DNA from: Marinomonas algicola
GTDB lineage: Bacteria; Pseudomonadota; Gammaproteobacteria; Pseudomonadales; Marinomonadaceae
DNA length: 64,000 nt
Direction: 5' to 3'
Assembly: GCF_014805825.1 (NCBI RefSeq)
Contig: NZ_CP061941.1
Coordinates: 496,001-560,000 of the forward strand
Shown: one piece after another, positions 16,563 through 23,256 of the stretch
Position numbering within the stretch: the first letter of the stretch is position 1
Layout of the letters: each line of letters starts with the position of its first letter
Translations under genes and position numbers: made by a program
The notes under the pieces: model-generated
Told to the model about the DNA's origin: nothing
Seen by the model: the letters and a program-made list of their open reading frames with translations, nothing else
Database searches by the model: none

Positions 16563-17039
16563 TTATAGGCAGACTAAGTCAGTTGTGTTGATTCGAAGTA
16601 AATGCTCTTCAACGGTTTTGCCATTTGATAGTAGCATTTTCGGTGTAATATCGGCGAGTGGCTTAATTACAAAACCGCGTTCCAGCATATGTGGATGGGG
16701 CACAGTCAATCTTGGTAACGAAAGAGTATCATTATTGATAAGTAGAATGTCCAAATCTAAGGTTCTTGGACCCCAATGACGATCTCTGATTCTATGGTGG
16801 TCTTGCTCAATTTTTTGCAATGTATCAAGTAGCTGGATAGGGTTTAGTGTGGTTGAAAATGCGGCTACAGCATTAACAAAATCGGGCTGGTCTTGGGGCC
16901 CTACTGGTTTGCTAGAATAAAAATGAGAGACGACTAGGTCATAAACATCGGCTCGTGAACTTAATTCTTTTAGTGCACTCTCTAGCTGCAATAGCGGCTC
17001 GTTAAGGTTGCTGCCCAGCCCAACATAAACCTTATTCAT
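16563..17039 (-). CDS. folK: Hydroxymethyl-dihydropterin pyrophosphokinase FolK
   Basis: FolK transfers pyrophosphate from ATP to 6-hydroxymethyl-dihydropterin in folate synthesis. It has 158 aa. The family motifs are VYVGLGSNLNEP at the N-terminus, HFYSSKPVGPQDQPDFVNAV, and the HPPK signature RDRHWGPRTLDLDILL with the Mg-binding Asp pair. Its start lies inside the last codons of pcnB (8-bp overlap). Confidence 0.96.
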   Translation of the reverse strand: MNKVYVGLGSNLNEPLLQLESALKELSSRADVYDLVVSHFYSSKPVGPQDQPDFVNAVAAFSTTLNPIQLLDTLQKIEQDHHRIRDRHWGPRTLDLDILLINNDTLSLPRLTVPHPHMLERGFVIKPLADITPKMLLSNGKTVEEHLLRINTTDLVCL

Positions 17040-18483
17040 CAGGCATTACATCCTTATTGGTTGCTGTGACTCTTTTAGCATTAGGCTTACGGCGACGAGG
17101 TCGGCGTTTTGTGGCTGTTTTTTTGCCATTTTTTAATGGGTCAGCTTTGTTGATTAGCACCGATCTTTCTTTATCGGTGGCGTCTTGGAATTCTTGCCAC
17201 CAAGACCCCAGGTTGTCTAAATCAGAACCGCTGTCTTCCCTGATCAAAATGAAGTCAAAAGCCGCTCTAAAACGAGGATGCTGTTCAAGAGTGAAGGCTC
17301 GTTTTCCAAAGCGTTTAGGTAATCTAAATTGTAGATCCCAGATTTCCCGCATAGGTGTCGAAAAGCGTCTTGGAATTGAAGTGTGTGCAACCTGATTATC
17401 TAATACTAATGAGGCGGCTTGGTGGAGTGCTGGCGTTTCAGGTAGTCCTTGTGCTAAAAATTCTTCGTGTCGGTATAGGACTTTTGGCCAAAGTAAAATA
17501 GCATACAAGAAGTAAGGTGCGGTGCTCTTTCCGTCTTGTATTCGATTGTCTGTATTGGTTAGGCCCTGCAGAATGAATTTCTCAACATCGACACTTTGAC
17601 TTTTCCAGTTATTGCGAATCAGAGCGTCGGTTTCAGGAAATAAATAACGGAATAGTCCATATTTTCGCAGTAGATGGTAAGTGGCAACACCATAGCCACT
17701 GCCGAGTAATTTTAACACTTCTTCAAAAAGCCTGGCGGGTGGGATATGGTCCAGTAAGTGAGCCATATCTTTCATTGGTTTCGCCGTATTTTCTTCAATA
17801 TCAAAATTAAGCTTAGCGGCAAAGCGAACTGCTCTTAACATACGAACAGGATCTTCCTGGTAGCGTTGGCTGGCATCGCCAATGATTCTGACTTGCTGCT
17901 TTTGGATGTCTTCAAGGCCACCGCAATAGTCATGGATACTAAAGTCAGCTACATTGTAATAAAGTGCGTTGAAAGTGAAGTCACGTCTCTGGGCGTCTTG
18001 TTCAATATCTCCCCATACGTTGTCTCTTAAAATGATGCCATGAGACGAGCGGGCGGAATCTTTGTCTTTCAGACTGACGCGACTTTCTTTATTATTGTCA
18101 GTGTCATTGGGTGGCGTGGCGTTCGCTCTAAATGTTGATACTTCAATAATTTCACGGCCGTAGGTTACGTGCACCAAACGAAAGCGTCTACCTATCAGTC
18201 GAGAATTTGAAAAGATGGCATGCACTTCTTCTGGTGTGGCGTTTGTGACAACATCAAAGTCTTTTGGTGTAATATCGATTAAGTGGTCTCTGATGCAGCC
18301 ACCAACTAAGTAAGCATCGAAGCCTTCTTTGTTGAGGCGGTAGAGCACTTTAATTGCATTTGGACTAAGGCCAGAGCGTGATAGTGTGTGTTGGTCACGC
18401 GGTATCACAATCGGATACGTTGTTGTTTTAGGAGCAAAGAGTGAACTTGCTTTTTTAGCTAGATATTTAAATCCTGTTAGCAT
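17032..18483 (-). CDS. pcnB: Poly(A) polymerase I PcnB
   Basis: PcnB adds poly(A) tails to RNA 3' ends and promotes decay. It has 483 aa. The nucleotidyltransferase head has AYLVGGCIRDHLID and the metal-binding PKDFDVVTNATPEE (DxD), then RRFRLVHVTYGREIIEVSTFR. RRDFTFNALYYN and GASQRYQEDPVRMLRAVRFAAKL-type RNA-binding stretches follow. The C-terminal tail is very basic (KRRPRRRKPNAKR), typical of bacterial PAP. It heads the pcnB-folK-panB-panC group. The gap upstream holds a CrcZ-like RNA whose transcripts could in part read into pcnB. Confidence 0.96.
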   Translation of the reverse strand: MLTGFKYLAKKASSLFAPKTTTYPIVIPRDQHTLSRSGLSPNAIKVLYRLNKEGFDAYLVGGCIRDHLIDITPKDFDVVTNATPEEVHAIFSNSRLIGRRFRLVHVTYGREIIEVSTFRANATPPNDTDNNKESRVSLKDKDSARSSHGIILRDNVWGDIEQDAQRRDFTFNALYYNVADFSIHDYCGGLEDIQKQQVRIIGDASQRYQEDPVRMLRAVRFAAKLNFDIEENTAKPMKDMAHLLDHIPPARLFEEVLKLLGSGYGVATYHLLRKYGLFRYLFPETDALIRNNWKSQSVDVEKFILQGLTNTDNRIQDGKSTAPYFLYAILLWPKVLYRHEEFLAQGLPETPALHQAASLVLDNQVAHTSIPRRFSTPMREIWDLQFRLPKRFGKRAFTLEQHPRFRAAFDFILIREDSGSDLDNLGSWWQEFQDATDKERSVLINKADPLKNGKKTATKRRPRRRKPNAKRVTATNKDVMPDE

Positions 18484-18595
18484 TGGAATACAGACTATTA
18501 AATTGACGACTGAAGCATTTTACACGTGTAATGCAAAACTTTCACTTGAAATAAAAAGATGTAACTAAGAGATAAGAAATTAAGAGAGGAAGCGA

Positions 18596-18886
18596 TAAAC
18601 AAAATAATCGCTTTGGATACATGAAGATATTAGTTCCGAAAACAAAGTTGGTGCTGCTGTTGCAGTTCTACTCAAAACTTATTTTTATTATTGCAATGTT
18701 TTCATTGCCCGAAGGCTTATATATCTAAAAAGATCAATTATCCAAAGCGATTTTTCTATCCCTAGCCTCAGGTTTTATTTTTATTTTAAGAGGCTAAGGT
18801 GTTCCAATATGTTATTTTTATTTTTAGGAACTTACATTCGACGACTAACTTTATTTTTATTATGGTCTGTTTTGTTATCGTTGTGT
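18596..18886 (-). ncRNA. CrcZ-like Hfq/Crc-titrating small RNA (candidate)
   Basis: This candidate RNA lies between cbrB and pcnB, exactly where crcZ sits in Pseudomonas. On the minus strand it carries four identical 11-mers AATAAAAATAA (18851-18861, 18812-18822, 18775-18785, 18679-18689). Each is a run of A-A-N triplets, the kind of sequence bound by the distal face of Hfq together with Crc. A sigma-54 promoter sits just upstream. A perfect 14-bp inverted repeat (AATCGCTTTGGATA 18739-18752 with its complement at 18606-18619) followed by a T-rich stretch could close the 3' end. No open frame competes. The 5' and 3' ends are estimates. Known from the family: CrcZ relieves carbon catabolite repression by sequestering Hfq/Crc. 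Confidence 0.66.
18606..18752 (-). repeat. 14-bp perfect inverted repeat enclosing the 3' half of the CrcZ-like RNA
   Basis: TATCCAAAGCGATT at 18739-18752 is the exact reverse complement of 18606-18619, with 119 bp between. In the minus-strand transcript the second arm is followed by ATTATTTTGTTT, so the stem may act as a large-loop terminator or stabilising clamp. A small GCCTTCGGGC hairpin and the fourth A-rich box lie inside. Confidence 0.8.
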
Positions 18887-18895
18887 CCGTATTAG

Positions 18896-18911
18896 AGCAC
18901 AAGCTGTGCCA
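18896..18911 (-). promoter_or_regulatory. Sigma-54 promoter of the CrcZ-like RNA
   Basis: On the minus strand the sequence TGGCAC-AGCTT-GTGCT matches the -24/-12 consensus TGGCAC-N5-TTGCW with one mismatch, and GG and GC are separated by exactly 10 nt. It reads away from cbrB into the A-rich region; transcription would begin near 18886. Confidence 0.75.
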
Positions 18912-19001
18912 ATTTTATTATGTTTCTGATGTGTAAGGTTTTTTTGTTTTTTTTATTACAAAAATTACAAAATCATTAAATTAAGTGTGTGTGATTTTGT
19001 A

Positions 19002-20369
19002 TCAAGTGTTACTTTTTGGTGTTACTTTTCTTTCTATTCCTAGCTTTTTTCTTCTTTCCCATAAACTTTTTCTCGAAATGCCCAAGGAGTGTGCAAGTTG
19101 GGTCTCAGTTAATGCATTTTGCTTCCTTAATACGACGTATTTAAGGTACCCATCAAGGGTTAGGTCATCGTTTATGGTATGTGCTTCTTTTGTTTGTTGA
19201 TTTTTTTGAGTTTGTTGCGGGATTTTTAAGTTGGCAGGGTCAATTTTATGCGGGCCGCTTAAGATGGTTGCTCGTTCAATCGCATTCTCAAGCTCTCTAA
19301 CGTTGCCTGGCCAGTTGTGCGCTCTAATGGCTTTATCAAACTCTTTTGTGTACTTAAGTTTTGTTTTGTGATGCTTTTCACATACTTTATATAGCAGGGT
19401 TTCTGCTATTAAAGAAATGTCATCTCCTCTTTCTCTAAGTGGCGGCAGGATAAGCTCCATCACATAAAGTCGATAATACAAATCCTCCCTGAATAAGCCT
19501 TTAACAACCATGTCTTGTAAGTTTCTATGGGTTGCTGTTACCAATCGTATATTTACTTTGGTAGAAGAGACCGCGCCTACTCGACGAATTTCTCCTTCTT
19601 GCAATACTCTCAGTAACCGAGCTTGAGCCTCAAGGGGAAGCTCGCCTATCTCATCTAGGAACAAGGTGCCGTCATTAGCCGCAAAAATTAAACCATCTCG
19701 GGCACTTGCGGCACCAGTGAATGCGCCTTTTTCATGTCCGAAAAGCTCTGATTCTATTAGGTTTTCTGGGATGGCTGCACAGTTTACGCTGATTAAGGAT
19801 TGGCGTTTTCGATGGCTTAAATTGTGTAGTGCTTTTGCAACGAGCTCTTTGCCTGTACCGGATTCTCCTCGGATAAGAACGGTCACATCCGTGCCTGATA
19901 TTTTTTGCATATCACTAAAGAGTGCTTGCATGGCTGGGCTGCTGCCAATAATGCCGTTGGCTCGAATTTGTAAGTGTAAGGCTTCGTCTTTACTGCCGCT
20001 ATTGGCAAATAAATTGGTCTCCGAGGGGCTTTTGTCAAAGGCTTGAATGATCTTTTCAAGTAGTTTTGCAGATGTTGTTGGGAGTGGCAAATAGTCAAGA
20101 GCGCCTTCTTTGATCATGAGGGCCGCTTGATCTATGGAGGGCTCGCTGTCTAATACTATGACAGGGCAAGGGGCAAAGCTAAAGTTGACTGGTGTTTCTG
20201 AGAGGGCGTTTGAGTCTATTAGGATTAAGTCAATAACATCGATATTATGTTCCTGTTTAATGTGCTCGATGCTGTCGCAAGAGCTGACTTGGAAGCCGTT
20301 ACGAGATAGCCATTGTGTGGCGGGGGTTAAGAGAGAATTTTTGGGGTGTATTAATAAAATATTTTGCAT
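19002..20369 (-). CDS. cbrB: CbrB-like sigma-54-dependent regulator with degenerate receiver
   Basis: This is an NtrC-family activator of 455 aa. The AAA+ domain (about 140-370) is intact: Walker A GESGTGKELVAKA, the sigma-54 contact loop GAFTGA, and Walker B GTLFLDEIGELP. The C-terminal helix-turn-helix (about 405-445) has LGISRKSLWERRKKLGI, close to the CbrB signature, and the locus (gluQ-cbrB-pcnB) matches Pseudomonas. The receiver domain (1-115) is damaged: the acidic pair is His8-Pro9, the conserved Thr is Asp74 and the conserved Lys is Leu96, although Asp52 is still there. The partner kinase gene cbrA, normally between gluQ and cbrB, is absent. I infer a regulator that no longer depends on classical phosphotransfer and that activates the adjacent CrcZ-like RNA. 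Confidence 0.82.
   Translation of the reverse strand: MQNILLIHPKNSLLTPATQWLSRNGFQVSSCDSIEHIKQEHNIDVIDLILIDSNALSETPVNFSFAPCPVIVLDSEPSIDQAALMIKEGALDYLPLPTTSAKLLEKIIQAFDKSPSETNLFANSGSKDEALHLQIRANGIIGSSPAMQALFSDMQKISGTDVTVLIRGESGTGKELVAKALHNLSHRKRQSLISVNCAAIPENLIESELFGHEKGAFTGAASARDGLIFAANDGTLFLDEIGELPLEAQARLLRVLQEGEIRRVGAVSSTKVNIRLVTATHRNLQDMVVKGLFREDLYYRLYVMELILPPLRERGDDISLIAETLLYKVCEKHHKTKLKYTKEFDKAIRAHNWPGNVRELENAIERATILSGPHKIDPANLKIPQQTQKNQQTKEAHTINDDLTLDGYLKYVVLRKQNALTETQLAHSLGISRKSLWERRKKLGIERKVTPKSNT
19007..19025 (+). promoter_or_regulatory. Two TGTTAC boxes, possible CbrB upstream activating site
   Basis: TGTTAC occurs twice, 13 bp apart, inside the last codons of cbrB, about 120-140 bp upstream of the predicted start of the CrcZ-like RNA. 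This is a typical distance for an enhancer of a sigma-54 promoter, and TGTTAC/GTAACA half-sites are what I recall for CbrB sites. Two short boxes can also arise by chance. Confidence 0.45.
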
Positions 20370-20391
20370 TCATAGGGCCTAGAGCTAATAA

Positions 20392-20438
20392 GTTACCGTC
20401 AATAGTGTCACTAATAGTAACGTGTTGTAACGATTATA
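20392..20438 (-). promoter_or_regulatory. cbrB promoter with CGTTAC motifs
   Basis: On the minus strand a -10-like TATAAT (20433-20438) is followed by CGTTAC (20426-20431... spacing of 4) CGTTAC, and later GGTAAC (20392-20397), all within the 117-bp gap between gluQ and cbrB. The motifs resemble the TGTTAC boxes upstream of the CrcZ-like RNA. Their place downstream of the -10 box would suit negative autoregulation. Confidence 0.4.
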
Positions 20439-20486
20439 CACTGTAAAAATAGGCTGGATGGTGGTTTTTATTGTGTGGGTCTTTGG

Positions 20487-21386
20487 TTATTGGTCTTGAT
20501 CGGCTAAATGAGCGTGTTCAGACTTAATCTGGAGTGCGCTCTTGAATCTCAAATGGGCTGGTTGCCAGTGTAGGATCGCGTGTTTTATTGTGTCTTTAAT
20601 TGTATCGCAGTGGCTTGGGGGGATACATAAGTATGATAAAGCGGCATTGAGTGTGTATAAGTCTCCTTCAGGTAGCGCTTGTGCATGGTTTTGTTTGCTT
20701 ATTTTTTGCTTTCTAGGATCGAGTAGGAGCGGGATGTGGCCGATGGATGGAGGGGTCCAATTTAGCCGTTGGTATAAAAAAAGTTGTGTGTCGGTGGTTT
20801 CAAGTAAGTCTGAACCTCTAATTATATGAGTGATGCCCTGAAGATGGTCATCCACCACAACGGCCAGTTGATAAGAAAAAAAATGATCTTTTCGTTTCAA
20901 TACGGGGCAATTAGATTGCGAGTTTATATGGAAGTTAAGGGGGCCTTGTATTTTATCATTGTAATGAAAGCTTACTTCTTGGCTCTGCAGTCGCCAAGAG
21001 TGTGGGGTGTTTGTTGTGCTGCTGCAAGGGCCTATGTGCTGGTTGGAAGCGGCTTGGAGAGTTTGACGTGTGCAGTTACATGGGAAAACATAGCCAGCTT
21101 CTTTTAGCTGTTCTAGATAATGTTGATACACCTTGGTTTGTTGCGATTGCACAATTATTGGGCGGTCGCTTTCCATGCCGTAGCTTGATAAACAACTTAT
21201 TATAGTCTCTGTATAAAGAGGTTTGCATCGAGTTCCATCGACGTCTTCTATTCTAATAAGCCATTCGCCATGGTTTTTTTTTGCATCTAAATAGCTTGCA
21301 AGGGCACAAACCAGCGACCCAAAATGAAGAGGGCCAGTTGGCGAGGGTGCGAACCGACCTACATAGGAATTATGCATACTCTTCAT
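20487..21386 (-). CDS. gluQ: Glutamyl-Q tRNA(Asp) synthetase GluQ
   Basis: GluQ attaches glutamate to the queuosine base of tRNA-Asp. It is a paralogue of the glutamyl-tRNA synthetase catalytic domain without an anticodon-binding domain, which fits 299 aa. The class I signature is in RFAPSPTGPLHFGSLVCAL, followed by IRIEDVDGTR. The zinc ligands are probably in FPCNCTRQTLQ and a later Cys. The KMSKS counterpart is KISKQNHA. It lies 21 bp behind dksA on the same strand, the arrangement common in gammaproteobacteria. Confidence 0.95.
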   Translation of the reverse strand: MKSMHNSYVGRFAPSPTGPLHFGSLVCALASYLDAKKNHGEWLIRIEDVDGTRCKPLYTETIISCLSSYGMESDRPIIVQSQQTKVYQHYLEQLKEAGYVFPCNCTRQTLQAASNQHIGPCSSTTNTPHSWRLQSQEVSFHYNDKIQGPLNFHINSQSNCPVLKRKDHFFSYQLAVVVDDHLQGITHIIRGSDLLETTDTQLFLYQRLNWTPPSIGHIPLLLDPRKQKISKQNHAQALPEGDLYTLNAALSYLCIPPSHCDTIKDTIKHAILHWQPAHLRFKSALQIKSEHAHLADQDQ

Positions 21387-21407
21387 TGAAGCTATTCAGG
21401 CGCTCTT

Positions 21408-21848
21408 TTAGCGGCCTACTTGCTTCTCTTTGATTTCCGCAAGTGTTTTGCAATCAATGCAAAGTGTTGCTGTTGGGCGCGCTTCTAAGCGACGAATACC
21501 AATCTCAATGCCGCAGTGATCACAGAAGCCATAATCGTCTTCTTCAATCTTCTCAATGGTCTTATTGATCTTTTTAACCAATTTTCTTTCACGATCACGA
21601 GTACGAAGTTCAAGACTGAATTCTTCTTCTTGGCTTGCTCGGTCATTTGGATCAGCGTAGTTAACAGCTTCTTCTTGGAGGTGGTGAACCGTGCGATCAA
21701 CCTCTTCCATTAAGTTCTGTTTCCAGTTTCGCAGAATGCTTTTAAAATGCTCGCGCTGAGCTTCGTTCATGTATTCTTCACCAGCCTTAGCTTCGTAAGG
21801 AGTGAAGTCTTTCATTAATGACTCTGGATTCATATTTGGCATGTACAT
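21408..21848 (-). CDS. dksA: RNA polymerase-binding factor DksA
   Basis: DksA binds the RNA polymerase secondary channel and works with ppGpp to control rRNA and stress promoters. I chose the ATG that gives MYMPNMNPESL (146 aa, GAGG close upstream); the next ATG, two codons on, is also possible, and the frame upstream of both is not conserved. The coiled coil spans about residues 30-105 with the acidic tip in NYADPNDRASQEEEF (the Asp pair). The zinc finger is CDHCG ... CIDCK, and a basic C-terminal helix ends the protein. Confidence 0.96.
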   Translation of the reverse strand: MYMPNMNPESLMKDFTPYEAKAGEEYMNEAQREHFKSILRNWKQNLMEEVDRTVHHLQEEAVNYADPNDRASQEEEFSLELRTRDRERKLVKKINKTIEKIEEDDYGFCDHCGIEIGIRRLEARPTATLCIDCKTLAEIKEKQVGR

Positions 21849-22016
21849 TTGCCTCACTTCGCAGGTTGTTTTAACGCTAACCTGTAAACAATAATTAAGG
21901 GTGGTATATTGAGGGCGGAAACTTATCAAATTATTGATCATGAAACCACATTTTTTGATACTTTCTGGCAATCCTTTTTAAAAAAAGACGATTTAGATGA
22001 GGAAAAGACATAAATT

Positions 22017-23183
22017 ATGGGTAATTTAGCAAAAAGAGTGCAAGCAATTGCTCCGTTTCATGTCATGGCTATTTTGAATAAAGCGAAGATGTTACAAGCT
22101 TCAGGTAAGGATGTTATTCATTTAGAAGTTGGTGAGCCGGATTTTGTCGCAGATGAATCAGTGGCAAAGAGCGGTATAGACGCCATTCAACAACGTAAAA
22201 CAGGCTACACCTCGGCCACTGGTTTGCCTGAATTAAAGCGAGCGATTGCTTTGCATTACCAGAAAAAATACAAAACCGATGTTTCTCCTGAAAGAATTAT
22301 CGTTACTCCAGGGGCTTCAGGCGCGTTGATCTTACTTTCGTCTTTAATGGTTGATAGCGGTGATAATGTTTTAATGCCTGATCCATGCTATCCCTGTAAC
22401 CGGCATTTTCTGGTGCAGGTGGGTGCAGAAGCAAAATTGATTAATACCGATGCCAGCAATCAGTTTGCAATTGAATTAGAGAGCTTGGCTGATTATTGGG
22501 ATGAACAGACTTCCGGTCTATGGCTGGCCTCACCGGCAAATCCAACAGGAGCCGTGCTTAGTCAAGCCTATATTGAAAAGGCTTATGAAAAAGTGGTGCG
22601 TTTTGGTGGGCACCTTATGGTGGATGAGATTTATCAGGGGCTGGTTTATGAGGGAGAAGACATGACAGCCTTGTCTATTTCTGAAGATATTTTTGTCATT
22701 AATAGTTTCTCAAAATACTTTGCTATGACAGGGTGGCGATTGGGCTGGATTGTGGTTCCTGAATGGGCCATCGATGGGGCGACTAAGCTTGCGCAGAACC
22801 TTTTTATCTCAGCGCCAACAGTGTCACAGTATGCCGCTGTCCAGGCGCTAGAGTCCTCGGTGCTTGATGAATGTGAACGCAGGCGGCAAAGATTAAATGA
22901 AAGGCGGCTTTATCTATTAGAGGGGTTAGCTCGATTAGGCTTACCTGTTGTAGCACCAGCGCAAGGTGCGTTTTATGTTTTTGTGGATGTGTCTGGTATT
23001 ACCGATAACGCTATGTCGTGGTGTCTGGGGTTACTGGAAAAGTATTATGTTGCCTTGACTCCGGGCGATGACTTTGGGTTTTATAATTCACATAAGTACG
23101 TTCGCTTTGCTTATACCTGTGATGAAGCTCGTTTAGAGGAAGCGTTATTAAGGATAGAAGCGTACATCACTCAAGAGAGCTAA
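22017..23183 (+). CDS. PLP-dependent aminotransferase, class I/II
   Basis: This is a fold-type I aminotransferase of 388 aa, probably acting on aspartate or other amino acids. The PLP-binding lysine is in INSFSKYFAMTGWRLGW (about residue 235). The cofactor ring contacts are in TPGASGALILLSSLM, SPANPTGAVLS and MVDEIYQGL; the substrate carboxylate Arg is near KYVRFAYTC. A ribosome site GAGGAAAAG precedes the ATG. It is divergent from dksA, as in Pseudomonas, where the homologue is also only called a probable aminotransferase. The exact substrate is not readable. Confidence 0.88.
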   Translation: MGNLAKRVQAIAPFHVMAILNKAKMLQASGKDVIHLEVGEPDFVADESVAKSGIDAIQQRKTGYTSATGLPELKRAIALHYQKKYKTDVSPERIIVTPGASGALILLSSLMVDSGDNVLMPDPCYPCNRHFLVQVGAEAKLINTDASNQFAIELESLADYWDEQTSGLWLASPANPTGAVLSQAYIEKAYEKVVRFGGHLMVDEIYQGLVYEGEDMTALSISEDIFVINSFSKYFAMTGWRLGWIVVPEWAIDGATKLAQNLFISAPTVSQYAAVQALESSVLDECERRRQRLNERRLYLLEGLARLGLPVVAPAQGAFYVFVDVSGITDNAMSWCLGLLEKYYVALTPGDDFGFYNSHKYVRFAYTCDEARLEEALLRIEAYITQES

Positions 23184-23188
23184 AAAAT

Positions 23189-23223
23189 AGACAAGGTAGG
23201 GGGTGTGTTTCCCTATCTTGTCT
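23189..23223. terminator. Terminator between the aminotransferase and PbgA-like genes
   Basis: AGACAAGGTAGGG and CCCTATCTTGTCT form a 13-bp stem (one G-U pair) between two convergent genes, with A-rich sequence on the left and a short T-rich stretch on the right. Confidence 0.75.
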
Positions 23224-23256
23224 GTTATATAGCCATTAGATTGAAAACGATTAGAG

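Noticed and set aside
18484..19001. AT-rich gap considered as a replication origin or a decayed gene
   Set aside because: There are no DnaA-box clusters and no broken coding frame; the sigma-54 promoter and repeated boxes explain it better as an RNA gene.
19666..20046. 126-codon frame antisense to cbrB
   Set aside because: The minus-strand frame has intact AAA+ motifs; the plus-strand frame is a shadow.
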